This document shows positions 26,062 to 33,834 of a stretch of DNA of 64,000 bases, piece after piece; position 1 is the first letter of the stretch; each line of letters opens with the position of its first letter. The notes beneath the pieces were generated by a model. That model saw nothing but the letters and a program-made list of their open reading frames with translations, did not search any database and had not been told where the DNA came from. The stretch spans positions 62,001-126,000 of IMG/VR virus record IMGVR_UViG_3300033143_001962. One strand, given 5' to 3'. Source of the stretch: a virus. Position numbers and translations under genes: made by a program.

Positions 26062-26320
26062 TTAATGTGCCAAGCTTCTTAGATTCGAGTAAGTACTTTT
26101 CAACCTTAGCTTGTTTAGCTTCGACGAGATCATTGTCGTCGTGTGCATCGATACCTTCTTTATAAAGCATCTCAACCGCAGCAAGCACGTCATTGTATTC
26201 TTTTTGGAAGCGTACACCTTTTTCTTTAGTGTGTCCAAAGCGTAGTATTTTTGCAGCCTCTTGAGACAACTCCGCACATTCTTCCATTAGTATTGTTAGT
26301 AAGTGTTCTCTACGATTCAT
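26054..26320 (-). CDS. MazG-like NTP pyrophosphohydrolase-type protein
   Basis: 88 residues. LMEECAELSQEAAKILRFG gives the EExxE half of the metal site and EYNDVLAAVEML the ExxD half of the all-alpha MazG/dUTPase-like fold. Such enzymes hydrolyse (d)NTPs to monophosphates and could change nucleotide pools or alarmone levels during infection. Single-domain and short. Confidence 0.7.
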   Translation of the reverse strand: MNRREHLLTILMEECAELSQEAAKILRFGHTKEKGVRFQKEYNDVLAAVEMLYKEGIDAHDDNDLVEAKQAKVEKYLLESKKLGTLSD

Positions 26321-26332
26321 AGCTTAACCTTG

Positions 26333-26518
26333 TTATTTTGTTAAATGCAAATACATTGTGTGGTATTCATTCTTTGCGTCAAGCCATTCACCTTTTGGTA
26401 CGTGGTGTGCGTAATACAAAGGATACTTCTTTTTATGTTCTTCTTGTAACTTGTTTTGTGCGGTACGATCCCCATTCTGTACTAACTTATAAAGATCAAA
26501 CAGTTCGGTGTGGGTCAT
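26333..26518 (-). CDS. Hypothetical protein
   Basis: 61 residues, helical, with a KKKYPLYYAHHV segment. ATGA junction with the upstream gene. Function unknown. Confidence 0.6.
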   Translation of the reverse strand: MTHTELFDLYKLVQNGDRTAQNKLQEEHKKKYPLYYAHHVPKGEWLDAKNEYHTMYLHLTK

Positions 26519-26730
26519 TTTAATTTGCCTTGGATTTCATTGACCCTTTTATTAATCTCGACTAACCCTGCTTGTAAGCGTTCAATTTCGTTCGCTGCAT
26601 CATTGCAGAAACTTCTGTCCCAGTAGTCCCCTAATAGGTTTTGCTTACCCTCTGCGATGTCACGCATAATAGAAACAATGTTTTGCTGCTCGGTGCTCAG
26701 TGACTGGCAGTGCGGAGTGTCACCTTTCAT
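26515..26730 (-). CDS. Hypothetical coiled-coil phage protein
   Basis: 71 residues. The segment DAANEIERLQAGLVEIN is a helical heptad pattern often seen in short phage proteins. ATGA overlap with the upstream gene. Confidence 0.65.
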   Translation of the reverse strand: MKGDTPHCQSLSTEQQNIVSIMRDIAEGKQNLLGDYWDRSFCNDAANEIERLQAGLVEINKRVNEIQGKLK

Positions 26731-27014
26731 AGTCTATCCATTAGTATTTTTTTACGTGCATCACGTCTATTATGCTCGCACAGTTTGTGAAACTTTGAAA
26801 GTTCCATTCCTGTTAGTACCCCGTCGTTGTCTATTAGATCTTTGAGTGTGTTCTTTAAGCTTGGACAGGTGTAGAGTAAGTCGTCTGCTAACTTATACCC
26901 TGACGTATCTGTTTCACGTTCATATGGCGCCGGAAATGAATTACCTACGGTTACTATTGTCCCGACGATAGCGATTGCAGCACATATTCCTACGATAGTT
27001 GGACTAATCTTCAT
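26727..27014 (-). CDS. Membrane-anchored or secreted small protein
   Basis: 95 residues. An N-terminal hydrophobic segment (about 5-25, IVGICAAIAIVGTIV) is followed by a hydrophilic domain with two cysteines, likely periplasmic. ATGA junction downstream. Confidence 0.65.
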   Translation of the reverse strand: MKISPTIVGICAAIAIVGTIVTVGNSFPAPYERETDTSGYKLADDLLYTCPSLKNTLKDLIDNDGVLTGMELSKFHKLCEHNRRDARKKILMDRL

Positions 27015-27219
27015 TGATCTTTACCTTCTCTACGAATACAATTTGTGAAATAGGAATCCAGTATTTTGAATCCTCGCCGTAAGTAAACTTGCCATCATCG
27101 TTAATCCAAAAGCCTTGTTTAATGTCGCTTATGCTTTTACCTCGCGGCATGTTTACATGTGAGATTGAAGGTATAATGTGTGTTAAGTGTACCTTGAAAA
27201 AGTAAGTAGGATCGTCCAT
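27004..27219 (-). CDS. Hypothetical protein
   Basis: 71 residues; beta-rich ending YWIPISQIVFVEKVKI. Overlaps the membrane protein gene by 11 bases. Function unknown. Confidence 0.6.
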   Translation of the reverse strand: MDDPTYFFKVHLTHIIPSISHVNMPRGKSISDIKQGFWINDDGKFTYGEDSKYWIPISQIVFVEKVKINED

Positions 27220-27422
27220 TATAGTGTCACTAATACGTAAGTTGAATTAGTAATAATATCTTCAGGATCCTGTTCTTCAGCTGGACTAAAAATAGTATCC
27301 ATGTTGTCTTGCGTTAGTTCAAACGCATCACCGGCCATCCCGCCTAAACCAGAAATCATTGCGTCGTCTGGTAAGTGTTCATCGATTAATTTTAAAAGTG
27401 CTTGTTTGCTAATTGCTCTCAT
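27219..27422 (-). CDS. Hypothetical acidic protein
   Basis: 67 residues, acidic, starting MRAISKQALLKLID. TAATG-type one-base junction with the next gene and ATGA with the previous one. Confidence 0.6.
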   Translation of the reverse strand: MRAISKQALLKLIDEHLPDDAMISGLGGMAGDAFELTQDNMDTIFSPAEEQDPEDIITNSTYVLVTL

Positions 27423-27628
27423 AATTCCACCGTTACAGTTGCGTTTGGAGTCTTGAGTTTAATATATCTAAATGCAGCATCAAGTACATCGTCGTTATTA
27501 TCCGGTGTGCGGATAATAGTAGTACCGCCATGAAAGGCCCACGGAATAGCAATGAACCCTAAGAAATACTTACGCTTCCAAATATACGCGGAACCGTGCT
27601 GTAATCTAATTAGCCAGTAGTCTGTCAT
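27419..27628 (-). CDS. Hypothetical protein
   Basis: 69 residues from the ATG at 27628, which overlaps the stop of a 39-residue membrane peptide (ATGA). Contains aromatic strands (YIWKRKYFLGFIAIPW). Function unknown. Confidence 0.6.
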   Translation of the reverse strand: MTDYWLIRLQHGSAYIWKRKYFLGFIAIPWAFHGGTTIIRTPDNNDDVLDAAFRYIKLKTPNATVTVEL

Positions 27629-27744
27629 TTTGACATGCAACTCTTTTGCTTAGTTACACCTTTTTTCATTCGACACATTGCAAATGCGAATACAACTACA
27701 ATCACACCTAATGCTCCGATACCTGCTACAATAAATCCTGACAT
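27625..27744 (-). CDS. Single-helix membrane microprotein (39 aa)
   Basis: Short gene read from the sequence: MSGFIVAGIGALGVIVVVF forms one transmembrane helix, followed by a basic Cys-containing tail. GGTGA precedes the ATG and the stop overlaps the next start (ATGA). First gene after the promoter at 27792-27820. Confidence 0.7.
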   Translation of the reverse strand: MSGFIVAGIGALGVIVVVFAFAMCRMKKGVTKQKSCMSK

Positions 27745-27791
27745 TTTGATCACCTATAAATATATAGAGTTAAAAGTTATAATATGAATAC

Positions 27792-27820
27792 AGTATATAC
27801 TACAATACATCAAAGGTCAA
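27792..27820 (-). promoter_or_regulatory. Sigma70-like promoter
   Basis: Minus strand TTGACC, 17 bases, TATACT. Starts the operon running from 27744 downwards. Confidence 0.82.
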
Positions 27821-27832
27821 CCTTAATTTTAG

Positions 27833-27840
27833 ATAAATAC
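27833..27840 (+). promoter_or_regulatory. Late-type promoter abutting a start codon
   Basis: ATAAATAC, then four bases, then ATG at 27845. Same layout as at 28119 and 28423. Confidence 0.5.
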
Positions 27841-27844
27841 GGAT

Positions 27845-28120
27845 ATGGAAGCAGAAATCGAACAATTCAAGCATGTTGTTAAATGTTTAGAGTTATATTG
27901 GGGAGACCCAGAATTCTTAATGTACCACAGAAAACTAACCATTTCGGATAGAACACATCGCCAGGGCTTTCCACCAGCGGTTATAGAAGAAATACAATTT
28001 CTGTATCAATTATATTGCAGCCAGTACAAGCTTATTAATCGTATGCCAATGACAGCATCGCAGCAAGTAGAAATGGACGACATACTAGGTAATAACGATG
28101 TATGGTTCAAACACATATGA
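27845..28120 (+). CDS. Hypothetical protein, paralogue of next gene
   Basis: 91 residues. The core (FLMYHRKLTISDRTHRQGFP, IEEIQFLYQLY) aligns with the following gene (FIEYYHSLVIRDRADRQGFS, LEELSFLYQVC). Helical; function unknown. No Shine-Dalgarno site; a TAAATA signal lies 4 bases before the ATG. Confidence 0.65.
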   Translation: MEAEIEQFKHVVKCLELYWGDPEFLMYHRKLTISDRTHRQGFPPAVIEEIQFLYQLYCSQYKLINRMPMTASQQVEMDDILGNNDVWFKHI

Positions 28121-28127
28121 TAAATAG
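28119..28127 (+). promoter_or_regulatory. Late-type promoter abutting a start codon
   Basis: GATAAATAG, TACT, then ATG at 28132; the first bases overlap the stop of the previous gene. Confidence 0.5.
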
Positions 28128-28131
28128 TACT

Positions 28132-28416
28132 ATGGACAATATAATTTTAGATAACGTAATTTACATTAACCTAGTAGACGTAGACGAAAGTAGCTTAGAA
28201 GGTTTCCCGCACATTGCAACCGAAATTACAAGGCTTTGGCGAACAACTAAATTCATTGAGTACTACCACAGTTTAGTAATACGCGACAGAGCTGATAGAC
28301 AAGGTTTCAGTGATGAAGTACTTGAAGAACTAAGCTTTCTGTATCAAGTATGTATGAATAACTTCATGCTAATGAATCGCGAAAATAACGAACACTATAA
28401 TTTGTCCAACGCTTAG
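28132..28416 (+). CDS. Hypothetical protein, paralogue of previous gene
   Basis: 94 residues. The ATG at 28132 is preferred to a frame opening at 28102 because the TAAATA-NNNN-ATG layout matches its neighbours and avoids overlap. The N-terminus is an acidic beta segment; the second half is the shared helical core with DRADRQGF. Confidence 0.65.
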   Translation: MDNIILDNVIYINLVDVDESSLEGFPHIATEITRLWRTTKFIEYYHSLVIRDRADRQGFSDEVLEELSFLYQVCMNNFMLMNRENNEHYNLSNA

Positions 28417-28422
28417 TACTAC

Positions 28423-28431
28423 ATTAAATAG
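28423..28431 (+). promoter_or_regulatory. Late-type promoter abutting a start codon
   Basis: ATTAAATAG, TACT, then ATG at 28436; the AAATAGTACTATG string is identical to that before 28132. Confidence 0.5.
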
Positions 28432-28435
28432 TACT

Positions 28436-29701
28436 ATGCAAGACGAATACTTTCCAATACAAACCAAAACGGCATGTAAGTCAAAATGGGCATGGAGCAC
28501 AATTTGGTTATATGATGGTACCACGGCGAGTTGTCACAGATGCGATAGGCACGAGATTGATCTCAATGACTTTGATAACTTCCACAACACACCAGACAAA
28601 ATAGTCCAACGTAAAATGATGCTAAACGGCATGTGGCCTGTTACAGGCGGGTGTGACTACTGTCAAAAAGTAGAAGACGCCGGCGGGCATAGTGATAGAC
28701 AATTCCAAAATACCATACCGAACCAAACACCTCCTGAATTGTTTATTGACCATACTGCTACGCATGTCACTCCTACTATACTTGAAATATTCTTATCTAA
28801 TACTTGTAATCTTCAATGTATCTATTGCCGCCCTGCTAACAGTTCAAAAATTGAAGCAGAATTTAATAAGCACGGCCCATTTAAAGCTGGAGATATATTC
28901 ACACGTGGCAAAGCTGCCCATACACCTAAAGTTGATCAAGAATTACTTAAAGAAAAGTTCTGGGATTGGATGGCACGTAACTCTAATTCACTCAGACGCT
29001 TTCATATTCTAGGTGGTGAGCCTTTGTTTATGAAAGACTTTCAACTGTGTCTAGACCACTGGGACAAATATCCTAACCCTTTAGTAGAAGTAAACGTAGT
29101 ATCAAACTTATCAATCCCGCATGAACGTTTTAAAGAGTACATTGATTACATTAAAACTCTTGTCAAGAATAAAAAGATTAAACGCTTTGATATGACAGCA
29201 AGTATTGACTGCTGGGGCAAAGCACAAGAATACGTGCGAATGGGATTAGATTTAGAATTATTTGAAAAGAACATGAATTACCTTCTAGCTCAAGATGAAA
29301 GCTGGTTGCGTATAAATGTCAATCAGACAGTAGGCGCACTAACTATAAAAACAATGCCTGCGCTGATTGTTAAAATTAACGAATGGAAGAACCAACGTAC
29401 TGAGTTCGGCCATTACTTCCAAGTACTAGATACACCAGCATTGATGCGTCCTACTATATTTGCCCCGGGATTCTTCCAGGAAGACTTTGAAGCTATTATG
29501 TCCTTGATGAAAAATGAAACGTGGGATGAAAAACACGCTTATGAAATGATGCAGGGAATGATAGCACAAATAGAAAGTGAAGCTGAACGTAATTGTAACT
29601 TAGAAGCAGAACTTGTTATGTACTTAGATGAAATCGACGAGCGACGCAACACGAACTGGCACACTGCATTTCCTTGGTTGGCTAAACTAATAGGAGAGTA
29701 A
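28436..29701 (+). CDS. Radical SAM protein with N-terminal twitch-type domain (type A)
   Basis: 421 residues. Cysteines: ACKSKW (C14), SCHRCD (C33, C36), CDYCQ (C73, C76); radical SAM cluster CNLQCIYC (C124, C128, C131); ILGGEPL follows. The C-terminus (TNWHTAFPWLAKL) matches type A members at 708 and 3240, so this is a relocated paralogue. It overlaps tail-to-tail by 20 bases with a homologue of the partner gene at 10944. Confidence 0.88.
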   Translation: MQDEYFPIQTKTACKSKWAWSTIWLYDGTTASCHRCDRHEIDLNDFDNFHNTPDKIVQRKMMLNGMWPVTGGCDYCQKVEDAGGHSDRQFQNTIPNQTPPELFIDHTATHVTPTILEIFLSNTCNLQCIYCRPANSSKIEAEFNKHGPFKAGDIFTRGKAAHTPKVDQELLKEKFWDWMARNSNSLRRFHILGGEPLFMKDFQLCLDHWDKYPNPLVEVNVVSNLSIPHERFKEYIDYIKTLVKNKKIKRFDMTASIDCWGKAQEYVRMGLDLELFEKNMNYLLAQDESWLRINVNQTVGALTIKTMPALIVKINEWKNQRTEFGHYFQVLDTPALMRPTIFAPGFFQEDFEAIMSLMKNETWDEKHAYEMMQGMIAQIESEAERNCNLEAELVMYLDEIDERRNTNWHTAFPWLAKLIGE

Positions 29702-30527
29702 CATCTGTTACTTCTTGAGACTCTTTAATTTTACTTAATATTTCACTTTCGGATAAATCCGAATCCAATGTAGCAACAGGAATCAATCCCGGACGTAATT
29801 GTTTGCTAGTTATATCAAACCCGTTCTTTGCTCCGTACTCTATAATATCTAACATGCGAGTGTGGGCATTTTTTGCGTCAAAGAACTTAACTGTAAAGTC
29901 TGCGCTAAAATGTGTTAGTGGCTGAAACGCACCTTCTGCAATGTACGTGTCGTTGTCTGTATAAAAGTCTTCAAGTACCTTACCAACTTCTGCGTAGTTT
30001 AAATACACTGTTCCGAACGTGTAATCGTTTGTAATAAGATCGAAATCATCATCTGTGTAAAGTCTAGTCTTAGGCAACCCGTAGTACGTTAGCACTACGC
30101 GAGGATCAGGTGTGCGATAAGATCCTTCGCATCTATGTACATCTAAATTTAAATCAGCTAATGCCTTGCGCACATTGTCCGGTGCAGTGATATAAAATGG
30201 ATGCGTTTGCTGATCAAGTAGTCCGTGATATATTTCAAAAATGTTATGCAGGTAGTTTAGTGTGTCTTGATCGTCTACTCTGGTTAACGTGCGATCAATT
30301 AGTAACTTGTGGTTGTTTATTGTGTTAATAGTTTTGTTGATACGCTCTAGTGCATTTTGCTGTTCTGTTACTTGATCACCGAAGCCGTAAAACCGTTTCG
30401 GATCATCGATCGGATAAGGGAATGCCTGCGCATCTTGCAATGCCTCGACCCAACGGTGAGCCATACTTGTATTATAAATATCGAAGTTTAGTTTGAAATT
30501 GTTACTGAATGTGATTTGTAGTTTCAT
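29682..30527 (-). CDS. Radical-SAM-associated hypothetical protein
   Basis: 281 residues, homologous to the protein at 10944 in its first ~90 residues (FDIYNTSMAHRWVEAL, RFYGFGD, ERINKTINTINN). The rest is mixed alpha/beta without a catalytic motif. Convergent with and overlapping a radical SAM gene. The ATG has no Shine-Dalgarno site and lies 5 bases after a stable hairpin that follows the tRNA, so translation may depend on transcript processing. Confidence 0.7.
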   Translation of the reverse strand: MKLQITFSNNFKLNFDIYNTSMAHRWVEALQDAQAFPYPIDDPKRFYGFGDQVTEQQNALERINKTINTINNHKLLIDRTLTRVDDQDTLNYLHNIFEIYHGLLDQQTHPFYITAPDNVRKALADLNLDVHRCEGSYRTPDPRVVLTYYGLPKTRLYTDDDFDLITNDYTFGTVYLNYAEVGKVLEDFYTDNDTYIAEGAFQPLTHFSADFTVKFFDAKNAHTRMLDIIEYGAKNGFDITSKQLRPGLIPVATLDSDLSESEILSKIKESQEVTDVTLLLV

Positions 30528-30532
30528 AATAT

Positions 30533-30558
30533 AAGAAACGCCCCGAAGGGCGTTTCTT
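30533..30558 (-). terminator. Hairpin with UUCG loop after tRNA-Thr
   Basis: On the minus strand an 11-base perfect stem, AAGAAACGCCC/GGGCGTTTCTT, closes a TTCG tetraloop. It sits between the tRNA 3' end and the next start codon, and probably ends or processes the tRNA transcript. Confidence 0.75.
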
Positions 30559-30564
30559 GAAATT

Positions 30565-30641
30565 TGGTGCCGATTGTCGGATTCGAACTGACCACCTACG
30601 CATTACAAGTGCGTTGCTCTGCCAAAATGAGCTAAACCGGC
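30565..30641 (-). tRNA. tRNA-Thr (anticodon TGT)
   Basis: 77 bases including an encoded CCA. Acceptor stem GCCGGTT pairs with AATCGGC; anticodon stem ACGCA/TGCGT encloses the loop CTTGTAA, so the anticodon is TGT (reads ACA); the T arm contains GTTCGAATC. ACA is an AT-rich codon that suits the composition of the phage. Confidence 0.95.
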
Positions 30642-30716
30642 TTAATGATTGTAAACGCCGACCGGACAGTTATATAGTCTTTTGTCTCTTCGGTAATAAG
30701 CATTTACAAAGTTTAT

Positions 30717-30965
30717 TTATGCTTTCTTTTTCAGCTTCTTAAATAATATTTCTGCTACCTTGGGATTATCGTAAGGTGTAACTTCTGTGATTGTAGTTAC
30801 TTTCTTTTGCAACCGCCCTTGTCCTTTGCATATAGTACATAACCTATCGTAGTAATCATAATCACCTTTGTGGTGGTCGACTAAAGTACGCTCTTCGAAA
30901 GAACCAACACCGTTACATTCCGGGCAAAGTAAAATCTCTGTTACTGTACGTTCGCTCAATCCCAC
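30717..30965 (-). CDS. Small protein with DnaJ-type zinc motifs
   Basis: 82 residues. CPECNGVG and CTICKGQG are two CxxCxGxG repeats, half of the usual four in DnaJ, separated by a basic and aromatic spacer, enough for one zinc site. No J domain. Likely a zinc-binding adaptor; function unknown. Confidence 0.7.
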   Translation of the reverse strand: MGLSERTVTEILLCPECNGVGSFEERTLVDHHKGDYDYYDRLCTICKGQGRLQKKVTTITEVTPYDNPKVAEILFKKLKKKA

Positions 30966-31660
30966 AACCCTCTAAAGTACTTGCCAAATAAAGTAGTACC
31001 ACGCTGTATGCGCTCATTGTGTTTAGTGTAGTCTTTCTTATTGAAAGTGTGTGTATCGTTTGGACCTTTTACCATTCTATAACGATCAGCATCTTCTTCA
31101 CTGCATTCATTACCATCCTTATCGATTGGTATATGTAAGAAATCAATTTTCCCTTTGTGAAATTGGCTATCGTTGTCATCATCTGTTAATTGTGTAAACG
31201 TCCAGATCATTTCGTCCATTACCCAGTCCCAACGCTTGTGCCAATTGCCGTCAGTGTACTCGTCACCTTCGCAACCGTACTCGTCAAACTTAGGTGCATT
31301 CTTTACACGTAATTTTGCAGGAACATCTTTGTCATCAACGTCGGGGCTACCGTGCTTAGTTGCTTTGAGTTGAATGAGCATAGGAAGTATAATTAGCCCA
31401 AGGGTGTGATCCATGCCCCAGGTATCGTATTTGTCGATTTGAATTTTAACTTTGCGTTGCTTGCGATCTAAGTACTGATTGATAGTTAAGTTCAATACAG
31501 TCTGCCATCTATCACACCACTTCTCAACAAACTTATCGAGCGCATCTTCTTCGCTATTGCTAACGTCGAAGTACGGCTTTTTATGATTGAATTCTAGCCA
31601 CCAGTTTTCGAAACTAGTAGTAGTCCAGCGATCAATGAATGGTCCAATTTTAATTTTCAT
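30956..31660 (-). CDS. Conserved phage hypothetical protein
   Basis: 234 residues. N-terminal MKIKIGPFIDRW and Trp-rich helices, then KWDWVMDEMIWTF-like segments resemble a protein common in T4-like marine phages; function unknown. A TTGATT-17-TATAAT promoter ends only five bases before its ATG, so its mRNA is probably leaderless. Confidence 0.75.
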   Translation of the reverse strand: MKIKIGPFIDRWTTTSFENWWLEFNHKKPYFDVSNSEEDALDKFVEKWCDRWQTVLNLTINQYLDRKQRKVKIQIDKYDTWGMDHTLGLIILPMLIQLKATKHGSPDVDDKDVPAKLRVKNAPKFDEYGCEGDEYTDGNWHKRWDWVMDEMIWTFTQLTDDDNDSQFHKGKIDFLHIPIDKDGNECSEEDADRYRMVKGPNDTHTFNKKDYTKHNERIQRGTTLFGKYFRGLWD

Positions 31661-31665
31661 ACTGT

Positions 31666-31694
31666 ATTATACAACAATACAGTTATTTAATCAA
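31666..31694 (-). promoter_or_regulatory. Sigma70-like promoter, leaderless gene
   Basis: Minus strand TTGATT, 17 bases, TATAAT, then ACAGT and ATG. The -35 overlaps the stop of the SNase gene. A CTGTATT/AATACAG inverted repeat covers the -10 region and may be an operator. Confidence 0.65.
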
Positions 31695-32136
31695 GTACAA
31701 TTTTACCAGATTCGACCAAAATGTCGTAGTTGTCTAGATGCGCTTGCGCTATAGCATCTTTTGACTGTCCTTCGTATGCTACTGCATAGTGATTCTCAAT
31801 TAAGAAATCATTCAAATTAATCTGTTCGCCTTCACCAACTATACAGTCTACCCAAAGTATTCCTAAAATACGACCGTACTTACCAGTACCATCTAATTGT
31901 GTTTCTACTAATATCTTTTTACCCACTGGGCAAAAACTTTCAACAATGCCAGTAGCTAAGTAACCAAATTGTTTTTCAATTGGATCGCGTGTGCGCTTCT
32001 CAGGTGTATCTACTCCGAGTAATCTTATACGTTGCTTTTTAAGGATAACGCTAAATCCTAAGTCAATGTCTACGTCAACTGTGTCACCATCTACGACTCT
32101 TGTTACTACTGCATTATATACGAATGCTTTCATCAT
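31687..32136 (-). CDS. Staphylococcal nuclease-like (SNase) protein
   Basis: 149 residues. VTRVVDGDTVDVDIDLGF, RIRLLGVDTPE and GKYGRILG contain the Asp, Arg, Glu and Arg active-site positions of thermonucleases. These Ca-dependent enzymes cut DNA and RNA; in a phage it may degrade host nucleic acid or recycle nucleotides. No signal peptide, so cytoplasmic. Overlaps the upstream membrane-protein gene by 23 bases. Confidence 0.88.
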   Translation of the reverse strand: MMKAFVYNAVVTRVVDGDTVDVDIDLGFSVILKKQRIRLLGVDTPEKRTRDPIEKQFGYLATGIVESFCPVGKKILVETQLDGTGKYGRILGILWVDCIVGEGEQINLNDFLIENHYAVAYEGQSKDAIAQAHLDNYDILVESGKIVLD

Positions 32137-32467
32137 TTGCTCTCCTATCTTCCTTGTCGGAAATTCTTCTTTTATTATACCGTCTGTTCACAGCAACCTC
32201 AATTGCTGGATCAGTCACAGCATGGTACGTGTGAAAACTATTTATACCAGCTGTGAACAGTATAAACAATTTAATAAGTATCCCTTCTAGTATGCGATCA
32301 ACCATGTATAAATTGTGAACAAATTCCCACGATGCAAATATAAAAATAAACAAAGCAGCTAACCCGTACACACTCTTTAAACAGCGTGAGCATCTAAATA
32401 TCCATACCATACTAAGGAATGAAAGAACTAATGCAAAGCTACTGATAATAAGTAATAGCGATTCCAT
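32114..32467 (-). CDS. Multi-spanning membrane protein
   Basis: 117 residues from the ATG at 32467, with GGAGGAG upstream and a TAATG junction. Three hydrophobic segments (about 3-25, 35-52 and 60-80) and a basic tail. Shares the MVWIFR/LWIFR turn with the next membrane protein, suggesting duplication. A holin-like role is possible but unproven. Confidence 0.65.
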   Translation of the reverse strand: MESLLLIISSFALVLSFLSMVWIFRCSRCLKSVYGLAALFIFIFASWEFVHNLYMVDRILEGILIKLFILFTAGINSFHTYHAVTDPAIEVAVNRRYNKRRISDKEDRRANDESIRI

Positions 32468-32730
32468 TAACGTCTCCTCCAATTCATGGCATTTATTAAT
32501 GATGTTATAATTAAAAATCCATTGTCAACTAATAAGTGTGTCACTTGCGTTAAGTGATCGGCGTTAGTATGAATGTATAAATGCAATATAGTGTACACTG
32601 CTAGTCCAACTGCAATTATTTTAGGCACAGTCGCGTATGCGTTGTTGTGTCTAAAGATCCAAAGTACAGCTAAGACAGATATCGCAACTGCGATGCTTCC
32701 TGAAATTTCCATTATTAATTCTGGATCCAT
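32467..32730 (-). CDS. Multi-spanning membrane protein
   Basis: 87 residues with three hydrophobic segments (about 8-25, 36-52 and 68-82) and a basic MNWRRR end. Layout resembles the neighbour at 32114. Size and topology fit small holins, without family evidence. Confidence 0.65.
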   Translation of the reverse strand: MDPELIMEISGSIAVAISVLAVLWIFRHNNAYATVPKIIAVGLAVYTILHLYIHTNADHLTQVTHLLVDNGFLIITSLINAMNWRRR

Positions 32731-32731
32731 C

Positions 32732-33151
32732 TTAACCTCCCTTCGTCTTTAAATAACTTTGTAGGAGATATAATCCTACACTTCCTATTAGCCCAACCAC
32801 AGCCCATATAATCTTTTCGTTAGTGTTAACCTTAACGTTAGAACCTTTGTGTGAGGCATATAAGTTTTGAAGTGATTCAGTAACAGAAGAAACGTTAGAT
32901 GTTTGTACACTTAACGTAGAGGCAATATCAGAGATGTCATCCTTTAAGTCAACTTTTAGATCTAATAATCGTTCGCGTAAATCAGCTCGAGACTGTTCTA
33001 CATCTTCGCGTAGGATCCGGTTCAGTTCATCTAGTCTCCTAGATAAATCGTCTTTAGTTGATGTTAGTTTTGATGTTAAAGTGGCAACGTCGCGTTCTGC
33101 TCTGTTTAACCGTTCCTCTAATCGCTCAATCCTGCGAATCGAATCGTCCAT
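32732..33151 (-). CDS. Coiled-coil protein with C-terminal membrane anchor
   Basis: 139 residues. About 100 residues of charged heptads (RRIERLEERLNRAERDV) lead to KIIWAVVGLIGSVGLYLL, a single membrane span, and a short basic tail. This is the layout of XhlA-type and other phage lysis- or superinfection-associated proteins. GGAGAG precedes the ATG, with an AATAAATAG signal further upstream. Confidence 0.7.
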   Translation of the reverse strand: MDDSIRRIERLEERLNRAERDVATLTSKLTSTKDDLSRRLDELNRILREDVEQSRADLRERLLDLKVDLKDDISDIASTLSVQTSNVSSVTESLQNLYASHKGSNVKVNTNEKIIWAVVGLIGSVGLYLLQSYLKTKGG

Positions 33152-33215
33152 TTACTCTCCAATATATGTTTTACAGCTCTATTTATTGTAAATTTAGGAG
33201 AACAATGCGAGTAGA

Positions 33216-33644
33216 TTACTTTTCTAGAAGGTTGGTAAGCGCAGCTTGATCAGCGCGGTCTAGGCAGCGGTAGTAGACTGTATCGCCGTATGTGTCGGGG
33301 TGTGTTATTAAGGGGAGTTCGTATGCACTGACTACAATATCACGTAATACCATCACGTCGATTATACCAATATGATCCCATGCTTTTGACATTGCTTTTG
33401 TTCCTAAGTTAGCAAGTCGTGTGTACATGCCAACAGTAAACCGTTCTTCTACTATATTAGCAGCATAGATAGCTTTGCGTACACAAAATTCTATTTCGAC
33501 CTCGGGTAAGGTGTCTTCGTTTATTGTTATTTCAAGGATGTGGGGGGTGGTAGCAGGGTGAGTTTTACTAGTCGCAAGGCCCGTACTTAAAATTATAGTT
33601 AAACCTATGATGAGCGCCTGGACTGTTTTTGAATTCCTTTTCAC
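33216..33644 (-). CDS. Exported hypothetical protein
   Basis: About 142 residues if a GTG at 33644 is used (MKRNSKTVQALIIGLTIIL then an Ala-rich cleavage-like region); a longer frame would overlap the upstream gene by 143 bases. N-terminal signal peptide or anchor; two cysteines (FCVRK, YRCLD) could form a disulfide. Start uncertain; function unknown. Confidence 0.5.
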   Translation of the reverse strand: MKRNSKTVQALIIGLTIILSTGLATSKTHPATTPHILEITINEDTLPEVEIEFCVRKAIYAANIVEERFTVGMYTRLANLGTKAMSKAWDHIGIIDVMVLRDIVVSAYELPLITHPDTYGDTVYYRCLDRADQAALTNLLEK

Positions 33645-33834
33645 GTGCTTCGCATCTCTTTTCAAATTCTGCAACTTCTTCCTGTGTTGCAGCTCTGTTA
33701 CCACTCGCAATAAACTGTTCTATAGTCATTCTTCTGCGAGCTTTGTATGCGTCAATTTCTTCTTGTGTACACTTGTGGTTCTTAATTAGATCGTACAAAT
33801 CGTCGACGCTAATTTTATTTATAGGTTTATCCAT
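33568..33834 (-). CDS. Hypothetical charged protein
   Basis: 88 residues, mostly charged helices; the phrases CTQEEIDAYKARR and ATQEEVAEFEKRC form an internal near-repeat. Function unknown. Confidence 0.6.
   Translation of the reverse strand: MDKPINKISVDDLYDLIKNHKCTQEEIDAYKARRRMTIEQFIASGNRAATQEEVAEFEKRCEAREKEFKNSPGAHHRFNYNFKYGPCD

Noticed and set aside
30642-30716. Second tRNA or promoter next to tRNA-Thr
   Set aside because: No second cloverleaf is seen; a TATATAACT element lacks a fitting -35.
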